DNA of 64,000 nucleotides from Amoebidium appalachense (Eukaryota > Ichthyosporea): assembly GCA_963693365.1 (NCBI GenBank), contig CAVNZM010000003.1, positions 8,556,001 through 8,620,000 on the forward strand. The letters are read 5' to 3'. Position 1 is the stretch's first letter. Each line of letters starts with the position of its first letter. Positions 24,159 through 34,728 of the stretch are shown here, piece by piece. Made by a program: the position numbers and the translations under genes. The notes below the pieces were generated by a model. That model was not told the DNA's origin, did not search any database, and saw only the letters and a list, made by a program, of their open reading frames with translations.

Positions 24159-25256
24159 TGCCCCCGGGCAATTCCTGATGAGTTAGTGCATGTATGTGGG
24201 GGGCCAGGTCTGTGGCCACCCTGCCCCCCACGGTGTTGGTTAACCCGTCAGATCCACGGGTTAGACCAACACCCTCCCCCCTTGCCTGCACATTCTCACA
24301 CCCGGGGTGACCCTCCTTCCTCTTGGGGGTCGGGGGAGTGGGACCGGTGCTGTCCCGGTCCCCCCCCCCATCGTGTCGGGTGACAGTTTGGTGGCTAACG
24401 TTAAATAAAGTTGTTCCCCCTCCTCCTGAGTCACCCTTCGAGCCGGCATCCTCCTTTTGGGTAATAAGAGAGACCTCTATACTACCAATCTCATTAGTGA
24501 AACTACCGACGGAAACACCTGACCTAATCACTATAGGCTCGATGCCCGGATTCACTAAATCTATTTCTATTGTCTTATCCGGCCATACCCTACTAAGGGT
24601 CCATTGGGCCACCTCCTGAAATGGGGTTTTCGGAGTAAAAACCCCTAAATCCCCTATCCTAACATGATTGCCGGCCCGGACACGTACCGTTTGGCACTGA
24701 TAAGGCTCGATTACTACTTCAGCTACCGTTCTAGCACCAGACTGATAACCGTCGAGCCCCTCATGGGTTTTAATTTTAACGCCGGACTGCAATTCTAAAA
24801 CATTCGTACGTTCAAACAAAGCATTCACATGTCTACGGAAAAATGGGGCTCCCAACAAAACACTTTGAGCTAAATCCTTAACCACATAACAAGCAACATG
24901 CATAGCCTGGCCACCTATCTCACACGGCAACACACAAACACCTTCCACAGACATACTACTATTATTAGCACTACCTAAGGCTGTGCTAGAAGCATCTAAA
25001 ATAGGAATTTCCCCCCGGCCTGATTAAAACGACGAATAAACGAAGCATGCACACAATTAACCTGAGCCCCTCCATCGAGCAAAGCAACAGCCTTCAACTT
25101 ACCATCAGCTAACCATACGTCTATATAATGCCGGCTAAAACCAACTAAATCCTCCTCCAATTCAAGCAACACATCATCACTCACACCCAATCCCTGCCCA
25201 CGAAGACTCACACCCTCGATACCTACGTGCAGCATACCTACCTGTGGTGCCTGCAC
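24130..25256 (-). pseudogene. Retropepsin (protease) region of the same element, split over two frames
   Basis: The frame 25256-24996 contains KAVALLDGGAQVNCVHASF, the flap-proximal active-site region of retropepsins, with D-G-G where D-T/S-G is usual. The second half is in the next frame (24954-24130): CVLPCEIGGQAMHVACYVV and then AQSVLLGAPFFRRH, matching the ILG-type C-terminal motif of the fold. The switch falls at the six-C run 25011-25016. Either a homopolymer error or a genuine mutation explains it. A proline/glycine-rich linker leads to reverse transcriptase. Confidence 0.75.
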
Positions 25257-25410
25257 GGGTGGGGTGGGGTGTGTATGTGATGTGGGTGGTGGTGGAGTGT
25301 GTGTGTGTGATGTGTGGGTGGGTGGTGTGTGTGTGTTTGGTGTATGTGTGGGTGTGTGTGTGGGTGTAGGTGTGTCTGCAACCGTCGTATTGTGTTGTGG
25401 TGGTGTGTTT

Positions 25411-27156
25411 CTACGTGTCTGTGCCTTCCCCCCCTTCCCCCTTTACTCGTGTGTGTCCCCCCCTTCCCGGAAACAATGGCACAGAAACCCCCTCCGGTGT
25501 GGTTAGAATAAACACCGGGTTGGGACAAGAAACACTGAGACCATCCACTTGTGGCTGGGGAACCTCCCCCAACCACAAAACATTCACACCATTCATACCT
25601 TTGGTAGAGTCACCCCACAAACATTCATGCCATACCACCTCGACGCTGTCTTGAGGACCCACGACGATTCCCGGCTCCCACACGTATCGGGGCGGTGAGG
25701 GGGCAAAGGGAAGCTTAACCTGGGGTGGGGGAGGGTGAAGGTTCTCTGCAACCTGGGGGGGACCGATACTGTCCCCCCCCCCCTCCCTCAGTGACCCCAG
25801 CTTCCCCCTCCCCCGGAACTCAATAGCTCTTGTAACTACGGCAATATGCAGCAGAGTGCCCTTGCCGGCCACAAAAGTAACATGCACCAAAGAAGGGGCC
25901 AGGGGGGACTTCAAAACCTTGGCGCAAAGCATAACCGGGAGCCCGGTCATGCTGGGGGGGCCCACCGTGTGCACCACGGCCCCCCCTTCCCCCCCCTGCC
26001 CCCCTCGGCCTCTCTCACCACCATTTCCACCCCTCCCTCTACCCTGCCCAGCACCACGAGCAAGATAAGGGGCAAACCTCTCGGTGAACTGCTGCTGCTG
26101 TCCTCCACGTCCACCTCGGCCACGACCGCCGTGTCCACCCCGGTCGCCGCCACGGCCACCCCGGAAGCCGAAGCCCCCTCGGCCAGAAAAGACGGCCTGG
26201 GAGAGCTCGGCAACCTGCTTGACCAACATGGTGAGTGCATCTGGCTGTTCACCCTCTTTTTTCTCTTTTTCCCCCTTCTGTCCACTCTCCTTCTTTTTCT
26301 TGTCTACTTCCATCACCTCCTTTTTATCCCTCTTATTGAACTTCACCTCGTGCATGGCAAGCAAGTGACGTTTAACATGCAACACCACCTCATCTACATC
26401 ATCATGCTCCCCAAACATGCGTGCAGTGTCTGTGTTTACAGAGAGAGCCTTACGAGCAAACTCGAATTTTTCCCTATCACTCACGTCACCAGCTAACTCA
26501 CAAAGGTCCTCAAAGACCCGATATTCCCTCTCAAAGAATGCACGAGCTTCTACGGGGGACATATCTAAAGTGGGAAAGGTATACTTCCATTCTCTGAGCT
26601 GGGCCCGGAAGGTACGGCGCCGGTCGGCCGTCAGGTATCGGCCGACGAGCCGGGCCGTATACTCGAGCTCGTTTTCCGGCCGTGTGAAGGCCTCGAGCTC
26701 CCCGTCCACGTCGTCGGTGCTGTTCTCGTCCTCGTCGTCGGGGATGAACCGTGCGGCCAGACGTTTCTGGCCGAGCGTCCGGGACACCATCTCGTCCCTC
26801 CCCTCGTCGTACTGCTGCTCGTAAATACGAGCCGTCACCTGGGGGGCCTGCTCGGCCCGGTACGGGTGCTCCTCCATCAGGGTGCATAGGTCGGCCATTG
26901 TCTTGTGGTCGATGCACTGCTTTATCATTAAGCACGAGGCCGCCACAGTGGGGGCCTTCTTTGTGTCTATTACTAGTGTGGGTGTGTTAGCTAGGAGTGT
27001 CCTAAGCCACCTAGGTATTTCCGAGTCGTGTTTGAGTGTAAAACTGAAAGCTGTGGTCTGTCTAACGTCTAGTGTATGAACCTGTGGGACCTGTGTGTGC
27101 AGGGAGCTATCCTCCGCTGCCAATGCGTAGAACATGTCTACGTTAAACTTAGCCAT
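25411..27156 (-). CDS. Gag of the full-length element
   Basis: Start is ATG at 27156-27154, MAKFNVDMFYALAAED; the same start is conserved in the older relative at 28367. The capsid-like region includes FTRPENELEYTARLV and WKYTFPTLDMSPVEAR, a form common in Ty3/gypsy gag. A lysine-rich segment and an RGG-rich segment with many arginines follow, expected to bind RNA. A CCHC zinc knuckle (CYFCGRQGHSAAYC, 25882-25841) is encoded in the neighbouring frame, so a frameshift between the RGG region and the knuckle breaks the current frame; the G7 run near 25955 is a likely spot. The frame from there to 25411 is therefore probably not read. Confidence 0.85.
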   Translation of the reverse strand: MAKFNVDMFYALAAEDSSLHTQVPQVHTLDVRQTTAFSFTLKHDSEIPRWLRTLLANTPTLVIDTKKAPTVAASCLMIKQCIDHKTMADLCTLMEEHPYRAEQAPQVTARIYEQQYDEGRDEMVSRTLGQKRLAARFIPDDEDENSTDDVDGELEAFTRPENELEYTARLVGRYLTADRRRTFRAQLREWKYTFPTLDMSPVEARAFFEREYRVFEDLCELAGDVSDREKFEFARKALSVNTDTARMFGEHDDVDEVVLHVKRHLLAMHEVKFNKRDKKEVMEVDKKKKESGQKGEKEKKEGEQPDALTMLVKQVAELSQAVFSGRGGFGFRGGRGGDRGGHGGRGRGGRGGQQQQFTERFAPYLARGAGQGRGRGGNGGERGRGGQGGEGGAVVHTVGPPSMTGLPVMLCAKVLKSPLAPSLVHVTFVAGKGTLLHIAVVTRAIEFRGRGKLGSLREGGGDSIGPPQVAENLHPPPPQVKLPFAPSPPRYVWEPGIVVGPQDSVEVVWHECLWGDSTKGMNGVNVLWLGEVPQPQVDGLSVSCPNPVFILTTPEGVSVPLFPGRGGHTRVKGEGGEGTDT

Positions 27157-27194
27157 TGTGTGGTGTGTGCCCGAACTCGTGTGGTTGTGTTTAT

Positions 27195-27227
<33 letters not shown>

Positions 27228-27316
27228 CTGTGTGTTTGAGGTGTAGCAACAGCCCAGAAGGAACTGTCACCGCGTTACCCTAGCGCGAAAAACCGCACTA
27301 AAAGAAAGGTGTAGCT
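27157..27316 (-). promoter_or_regulatory. Leader between 5' LTR and gag, with 30-plus A tract
   Basis: The leader is only 160 bp. It opens AGCTACACCTTTCTTTTAGT right after the LTR, has no TGG where a tRNA primer site normally begins, and carries an A homopolymer of about 30 (27199-27228 as T on the plus strand). The first 90 bases are conserved in the older relative at 28221-28310. Confidence 0.7.
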
Positions 27317-28032
27317 TGTCGTATCCTAATATATGTGTACTAGAGACGCGGCACTCTACTAAGTGTACACACACGAAAAGGAACGAACGTGTACAGAAAA
27401 ACGGTAAAGTTTATTACGACCAGGCTCCGACGGGCAAACTTAGATCCGTACGGATTGAGTCTAAGTTACGACTGAGGCCATCAAGGCCGTGCCCTACAAG
27501 ATCATCATCACCTGGCCCCCTACGATGCCACATTCCATTAACATTCCGATCTACTTTTATCGTGCGCCTGCACGAGCTAAGTCGATCTACTCAACTAATA
27601 TATTTATCCAAGTCTCACCCCTCACCCTCCCCCTAGTGGCACCGCAGAGTCTAAATCTACATTTCATACTATCCTCCCCCCCCCTCCCTCCCCCCCTTTC
27701 CTCTACATCTACATATATAAATACGTTTGGCAACATATACTATCAAACCTTGCCAATCCTTACAAAAGGGCTTCTGCCCGAACAATGACATTCCTAAGTC
27801 CTCCTACGATCTATCCTACACACTAATTAGAATTCTATTGGTCGGCTGTCCCAGCTGACGTGGTCCTGCCCTGCGCCGGCAGAGGCAAGATGATGCACGC
27901 AGCTGCACAGCTATCTTGAGGCCCCGGACTTGATCTTGATGATCTGTGGACCCGGGCCACCCCCCCCCCCCCCCCCCCCCGATCTCGATCGTAGACTTAG
28001 GCTAATCTGCTGAGACGGATTAGTATATGTCA
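27317..28032 (-). repeat. 5' LTR of the full-length element
   Basis: 716 bp, same ends and same sequence as the 3' LTR apart from a shorter C homopolymer (27961-27980). Confidence 0.95.
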
Positions 28033-28366
28033 ATCTTGTAGGGCACGGCCTTGATGGCCTCAGTTGTGACTTAGCCTCATTCCGTTCGGACCTAAGTCTG
28101 CCCGTCGGAGCCTGGTCTTAATAAACTTTACCGTTTTTTCAGTACACGTTTGTTCCTTTCCGTGTATGTACACTTAGAAGAGGGCCGCGTCTCTTAATGC
28201 ATACACGTTAGGATACGACAAACTACACCTTTTCTTTTAGTGCGGTTTTTCGCGCTAGGTAAACGCGGTGACAGTTCCTTCTGGGCTGTTGCTACACCTT
28301 AGAAAAACAACGAGAAAAAAAAAAAACACACAAAAACAATCACACAAGTAGGGCACACACAACACC

Positions 28367-30104
28367 ATGGCTAAGTTCAACGTAGATATGTTCTTGTTTA
28401 ATTGTATAAGTATTTAGGATGTAAGCAGAGACACAGTGGTGCAGTGTGAAAACACCACAGACACACACAACAACAAAACACGGAACGATCGGAGCAGTGT
28501 ACACAACAGACATCAATGTTTAGACACGACTGAACTGAATTTATTCTGATCTTCGAATAAATACCTGAAATTCCTCTAAGTCCAATCCATACATGATTTC
28601 CGACCAGTCGGAAATCAGATCCATCTCTAATAGAAACCAATCACTAAGAACCAATTGCTTTCAGAGAGATCCGGTACGCGGAGGCGTACACGATAGGACA
28701 CAGACACTAGTTAAGATCAACTCGTGTCATCATCAAGGAAGTTCTAACCTATGACATACTGCAAAGACTCAGACATATCACACTTAACCTTGATGATTGG
28801 TTAAAGCCCGGCAACACATGAAAACTAAAGTGAATTAATGAAGTCTAAACACACATGCTATTCTAAGTGTAGCCTAAGTGTGTTACCGTCCAATGAACAC
28901 GTATTAAGTAACACAAATCTACCTAACATATATTAGTAGAAAAGAAATACGATTATACACATGAAGACAAGGAGAGAAAGAAAAGAAAATAAGGAAGGAG
29001 AAAGAGGAAGGAAAAGAGAGCACAGATCAACAAACAAGATAGTAATAGCATAACTATAACCAGAGATATTTATGTACACACGAACATGTACACGTCTCTC
29101 CCTGAGTGGGTGGATCCGTGTACACACATATAAATATTCTAATCGATATTACAATACACGATTAAAGCCGATACAACACGATTACAAGTATACAAGCATA
29201 TCGGAGATCGATGCTACACTTTACATAATAGGAGTGTGGCATTTACACTAAGCATATGAACTGAAACATAACACAAACTGAGAAGATCTTACCATATGTA
29301 AATACTACGTATTACAACAGTTCTACGCGTTGGCAGCGGAGGATAGCTCCCTGCACACACAGATACCACAGGTTCACACACTAGACGTCAGACACACACA
29401 CTAGACGTCAGACAAACCACAGCTTTCAGCTTCACACTCAAACACGACTCAGAAATACCACGGTGGCTTAGGACACTCAAAGCAAACACACCCACACTAG
29501 TGTTAGACACTAAGAAGGCCCCTACTGTGGCGGCCTCGTGCCTAATGATTAAGCTGAGTGCACTGCCATCGACCACAAAACCATGGCCGACTTATGCACC
29601 CTTATGGAGGAGCACCCGTACCGGGCCGAGCAGGCCCCCCAGGTGACGGCTCAGGCTCGTATCTACGAGCAGCAGTACGACGAGGCGAGAGACGAGATGG
29701 TGCCCCGGACGCTCGGCCAGAAACCTCTGGCCGCTCGATTCATCCCCGACGACGAGGACGAGAACAGCACCGATGACGTGGACGGTGAGCTCGAGGCCTT
29801 CACACGGCCCGAGAACGAGCTCGAGTATACGGCCCGGCTCGTCAACCGATACCTGACGGCCGACCGGCGCCGTACCTTCAGGGCCCAGCTACGAGAATGG
29901 AAGTATACCTTCCCCACTCTACTCTAGTAGATATGTCCCCCGTAGAAGCTCGTGCATTCTTTGAAAGGGAATATCGGGTCTTTGAAGACCTTTGTGAGTT
30001 AGCTGGTGACGTGAGTGATAGGGAAAAGTTCGAGTTTGCTCGTAAGGCTCTCTCTGTAAACACAGACACTGCACGCATGTTTGGGGAGCATGATGATGTA
30101 GATG
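28367..30104 (+). pseudogene. Broken gag of the older Ty3/gypsy relative
   Basis: ATG at 28367 begins the same protein as the intact gag. It is interrupted after nine codons by the solo LTR at 28395-29319, resumes at 29325 with FYALAAEDSSLHTQ, and continues with small indels (extra ACACTAGACGTCAGACACAC near 29395, in-frame changes near 29655, a TAG near 29926). Recognisable parts include FTRPENELEYTARLV and AGDVSDREKFEFARK. It ends at 30104, where a fragment of a second LTR family begins. Confidence 0.9.
28395..29319 (+). mobile_element. Solo LTR of a second retrotransposon family (925 bp)
   Basis: The insertion starts TGTTTAATTGTATAAG and ends GTATTACAACA (TG...CA) and is flanked by the 5-bp duplication GTTCT (28390-28394 and 29320-29324). 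Its position was found by comparing the disrupted gag with the intact copy. It carries AATAAA near 28556. It shares no visible similarity with the chromovirus LTR. Confidence 0.9.
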
Positions 30105-30300
30105 TGTTAAACTATATAAGTACTAGTATTTGGGATGAAAGCAGAGACACAGTGGTGCAGTGTGAAAACACCACAGACACACACAACAACAAAACACGGA
30201 ACGATCGGAGCAGTGTACACAACAGACATCAATGTTTAGACACGACTGAACTCAATTTATTTCTGATCTTCGAATAAATACCTGAAATTCCTCTAAGTCC
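30105..30300 (+). mobile_element. 5' fragment of the second-family LTR
   Basis: TGTTAAACTATATAAGTACT starts at 30105, and the following 190 bp match 28395-28583 closely (GCAGAGACACAGTGGTGCAG, GGAACGATCGGAGCAGTGTA). Similarity ends at CTCTAAGTCC. No gag follows, so the host element is truncated here. Confidence 0.85.
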
Positions 30301-30453
30301 GAGAGAAGCATTGATTGCATATCCAGATATGTGATATCACAACGATGCCCAATCACACACACACACACACAAGCAACGACACTGACGAAACAATGGCCGG
30401 AGTGAGCGCCACGTACAACTGTAACGTCACATAGACCCACACGACCACAGCGC

Positions 30454-30491
<38 letters not shown>

Positions 30492-30613
30492 CACACACAC
30501 CAGCCCCGCGCCGCATCCATACACCACTGGGATATCGTAGCGAGGCATCGTATACCTGTGCACACGTGAGTGAAAAGTTTGTCAACAGTACCGTGACACG
30601 GCACGCACGAGCC
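30301..30613. other. No gene recognised; GATATC-family snippet and (CA)n
   Basis: 30312-30355 reads TTGATTGCATATCCAGATAT and GTGATATCACAACGATGCCC, matching the reverse complement of about 57205-57255 in the large satellite. A CA run follows at 30450-30486. Confidence 0.6.
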
Positions 30614-31529
30614 ATGCATGCATGCTCAGCTGCTAGCTATGTAGTATTGCCGCTCTGTTTTTGGCCAGCGCTCAGCGCTGGGATAGCCGCCAACACATAT
30701 GTACCGGCAGGGGTGTGCGTGCCACCCGTACATGCGTGTGCAGTGGCGGCACTAGACCTGCTACAAACTTTGACTGAGCCAATTTCGTTTTCGTTTGCGT
30801 GCAAATTTTTGGAGCCCATGGCCACCAGCATCGATCATGATCACAGCCATCATCACGTGTCACCTCGTTTGCACCCTACACAAATACATGCTGTATTTCC
30901 ACACTGGCTGCAATAACATCCCAACCTCTTCATTGTGTTGGTGTAGTTGTTCGCATACATCAGCTGTACTACCATATCGCGTAACAGGGTCTCATCAAAG
31001 CCATTTCATCCAACTCAACTGCCCCTTCCCTCCCCTTCCCTGCCCCCCCTCCCCCCTCCCCCTCCCCCCCCCCCCTTCTCCCCCCCTCTCTCTAATTCCT
31101 TACCCAATATAGACGTGGACCAACAATTTGGTGGAGGGACCGTACCTGCGCCTGCTGCACTGCATCGAGTCAGTCAGCGCCACAGATAACTCAATCACCC
31201 TGGTGGAGCCCATCCAGGCTAACGTACGTGCCACCCCACCAATTTTCATCCTTTCCTCACTTGTCCTTTCAGTATTTAACATGACCTAATTGTATTGTCT
31301 GTTCGGAATACACTGTCATATTTCCACACGTGCATATTGTAATGATAGAGGTCGGAGGGGTTGCACAAAGATTAAAACAATTTGGTCAAAGGTTTTATGC
31401 GTTCTGATTTTCTCTTTGTGCATGCCTAGGTTACTGGCTACTTGCACCCCCCCCCCAAAACCCCACATGCTCACCAACTACCCCCTCCCCCCCTTCCCCC
31501 CCCCCCCCCCCCCCAAAAAAAAAAAAAGG

Positions 31530-31560
<31 letters not shown>

Positions 31561-32019
31561 AAAGATAAAAAAGCCTTACTTTCGGATCCGGAGGCGATAA
31601 CGACTAAGATAATCATATACCCGAGAAAAATTCATTAAACATACGGTGATTTAACAAATAGTCAATAGAAAGCAGTAATATCATGATTATATAAGTAAGC
31701 TAATCGTCTAAGTTCGAACGGAATAATCTGAGATAAATAAATACATCTATCTAGATGTTTGCGAGAAAAGGGTTCTGCACAAAAGTGGGAGAAAAATTTA
31801 ATTGAAACAAAGGTTACAACGCCAAAACAAACACTTCCAAGCAACACCACTTTGAATTCGTCGGCGCCTACAAACGAATCCCTTTCAAATGGTACGCTTA
31901 CTGGGTGGGCCGATTGGAGTGAGTGGGGGCAGTGTGAGGGGGAGTGTGGGCTGCTCAAAGCAACCCGGAGCAGAACAAGAACGTGTCATGGGGGACAGTG
32001 CGACGGAGACGCTGTGGAG

Positions 32020-32068
<49 letters not shown>

Positions 32069-32126
32069 CGCATGTGCGTGTGTGTGTGCGTGTGTGTGTG
32101 CGTGTGTGTGTGCGTGTGTGCGTGTG

Positions 32127-32184
<58 letters not shown>

Positions 32185-32340
32185 GGTGTACGTGTGCGCA
32201 CACATCTGTGTGTATGTGAGCGTGTATGTATGTTTGCGCATGTACGCGATTGCATGTGTGTAGTTTTGCGCTTAGTTGACAAATGGGAGGAGGTCAAGAG
32301 GTGTTTTTTTTTTTTTGTTTTTTTTTGTGGGAGGGAGGGG

Positions 32341-32376
<36 letters not shown>

Positions 32377-32827
32377 AACACACCAACTATTCAGAACACA
32401 CACAGCACGAACATCATGCAGGCTGCATACACACACACCAACTCACCACGTTGTGCCCCGAGGTAAAAGAGAGTGCATGGGCCCCGTGGGGCCAGTGGAG
32501 CACATGCAATGGGCCGTGTGGGGAGGGCATGGTGGGTGTGCGCACACGCAAACGAACATGTGCGGGGGTTGGAGGTCTCTACTCGAACGAGGACTGCGAA
32601 GGAGAAACGGAGAATGTTGAGCCTTGCGCAACCTATCCATGCACAAGTACGTATATGTGCCATGTTGTGACCGTTCTGAAGCAGTCATAGCTACGTGTGT
32701 GCATGTCCATGGTTGTAAGGGGGGATGCCGCCAGTGTGTATGTGTGTATGAGGGCCCCGGTGTTTGTGTGTGTGTGTGTGTTGGGCCGGGGCGGGGGGAA
32801 GGGGGGGGGAGGAGGGAGGGGATGAGG

Positions 32828-32924
<97 letters not shown>

Positions 32925-34080
32925 CGCGCGCACGCGGGCGTGTGTGAGTGTGTTTGTGTGTGTGTGCTCGCGCATGCGTGTGTGTGTGTGTGGGTGAGGG
33001 TGTGTGTGTGTGTGCTCGCGCATGCGTGTGTGTGTGCGTGTGTGTGTCACGGTGGGTGTGTGTCAATCCAGCCCATTCCACGTCCTTGTCGGACTATTCA
33101 CCCCTCTCCACACAGTATGTCCACTTAATACATTTCTATCAGCTTTCCTGCACAACCGTCTCCCTAACTCACCCTCTTCTTTTTTCGACCCACAGGCTGC
33201 CTGCGTGATATGTCGGAACGTGTAGACACATGCAAGTGTGCTACGAATCTGGTAAATTACACACGAAACCGCACCGCCATGCCGGCACAAACACTCTTCT
33301 CGGTGGGCACAGGCACGTATGCAAGTGTGGATTCAGAGTCAAAGGTGAGTGAGTGACTGTGTGTGTGTGTGAATGTGCGTGAGTTACGAGAGAAACCGAC
33401 GCTGACAGACAGAGTCACAGAGGGGGGGGGGGGGGGGGAGGGAGAGAGAGGCTGCCACATATTGTTAAAAGTGCTCAGGGACGACGTTTCTCACTCACTC
33501 GTTGAACCAGATCGGGTTTGTGGAGAAAGGGTGGGGAAAAGGGACCGGGTTGGGGTGGGGTAGGGTGGGGGCGGGTGGTGGTGGTGGTGGTGGTTGGGGG
33601 GGGGGGGGGGGGGGGGAGGGGGGATTAGTGATGCTCATGGGCCCTTTTCGCAGGCGGTACTTGGACCCCAAGGCATGAGTATGCATGTGTTGGTCGACTC
33701 CCCTATTCTTCGGAAAGTGCTTTTCCTTCAACTTTTCTTAAGAATAGTGGAATTCGAGATCCAACCCAATTACCTGAGTTTCCATCAGTACACGTACACC
33801 CAAGTCAAAGTGTTTTAAGTGCATCAATGCCAAAAATAATGGAGAGATCGAAACCCTGAGCAACCACCTTAACTTCAGTTGCAAAAATATGTACAGCTCA
33901 CATGTACTGCAACACACCATTTAATTTCTTTCCACCTTCAGTATGGCGAGTGAACCGCGCGTGCCGTTAAATATGCTGATATTTCGCCTTTTCAATCTCT
34001 CCCCCCCCCCCCCCCCCCTCCCTCCCAAACACCGGCCCACATTTCTATGCTTATCTACTATGCTTCCCCCCCGTCCCCCC

Positions 34081-34112
<32 letters not shown>

Positions 34113-34364
34113 GCCCCCTATCCACCACACGCGCGCGCACGCCCACACACACACAGGTACACACACACACACACACACACACACAGCGAGCGGCCCCATT
34201 GGTGTGAGGGCCGTGAGTGGCGTAGATGTTCTGTGCAATCGGCTTGGGCTAAAACTGCTCCTAATTTGCGCGGTATTTAGAAGTCTATCTGAGCCAGTGG
34301 AATGTGTTGTCTCTAATGAATGTGGGAGGTGCCGCTGGCTCATTGGGGTGGATGGTGGGTAGGT

Positions 34365-34398
<34 letters not shown>

Positions 34399-34728
34399 GC
34401 GGGGGGGGGTGGGGGAAGGGGGGGGGGGTGGGGGGTGGGTGGGTGGGTGGGTGGGTTGGGTTGAGAGAGGGGGAGGGGGGAGGGAGAGGGGGGAGGGGGA
34501 GGGAGTGGCCGGAGGGGTGAAGGTTTTGGGGGAGGGAGGGAGGGGGGGGGGGGGGGGGAGGCGTTGGGGATGTGTTTGCACAGCTCACAGTACCTGTGAT
34601 AATCACTAAACAAACGGAACTAGTCGCCATACTACTAAGTTATACTATCGTTGTTTAACCCTTTTTGCCGGTGTTTTCTGCAGCTTGACAACTGTTCTCG
34701 CAACGAGACCGTGGCCTGTACGTGCTGA
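30614..34728 (+). CDS. Secreted thrombospondin type 1 repeat protein, multi-exon
   Basis: Proposed exons: 30614-30712, 31113-31223, 31813 to about 32020 (tentative), about 32465-32646, 33196-33344, 33654-33686 and 34684-34728. Exon 1 encodes a signal-peptide-like start ([23 protein letters not shown]). Exon 2 ([17 protein letters not shown]) joins it in phase. Two TSR modules follow: [15 protein letters not shown] with RSRTRTC, and [17 protein letters not shown] with RTRKRTC. Both show the WxxW, CxxxCG and RxRxC layers typical of the fold. Next come [18 protein letters not shown] and a short tail ending [12 protein letters not shown] and TGA. TSR proteins usually act in adhesion at the cell surface or matrix. 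Phases agree from 32646 to the stop. The join between the two TSRs does not close cleanly, so a small exon may be missing. Large (GT)n runs sit directly after the TSR1 exon and in the next introns. Confidence 0.7.
32023..32180 (+). repeat. (GT)n/(GC)n microsatellite at the start of a TSR-gene intron
   Basis: GT repeats with GCGC and GCGT interruptions begin at the end of the first TSR exon, so the donor itself appears to be part of the repeat. Confidence 0.9.
32831..33050 (+). repeat. (GT)n microsatellite in TSR-gene intron
   Basis: About 90 bp of uninterrupted GT (32831-32921) are followed by GT/GC-rich alternating sequence. Confidence 0.9.

Larger units (their letters stand above)
19672..28032 (-). 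mobile_element. Full-length chromodomain Ty3/gypsy retrotransposon (chromovirus), 8361 bp
   Basis: The 5' LTR is 28032-27317 and the 3' LTR 20396-19672. Gag, protease and pol lie between them on the minus strand. It is flanked by the 5-bp duplication ATCTT (19667-19671 and 28033-28037), inside an LTR of a related element. The two LTRs were identical wherever compared by eye except for poly-C length (about 28 versus 20), which indicates a very recent insertion. Frame breaks at homopolymers leave its current activity open. Confidence 0.96.
19223..30104 (+). mobile_element. Older Ty3/gypsy relative, + strand, truncated and carrying two nested insertions
   Basis: Its 5' LTR is split: 19223-19671 and 28033-28220, interrupted by the 8.4-kb minus-strand element. 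The LTR has an internal deletion of roughly 130 bp relative to the solo LTR at 17822. The leader (28221-28366) and gag start (ATG at 28367, AAGTTCAACGTAGATATG) follow. Gag is interrupted by a solo LTR of another family at 28395-29319, resumes at 29325, and is cut off at 30104. No pol region or 3' LTR remains. The layering gives a relative order of insertion events. Confidence 0.9.
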
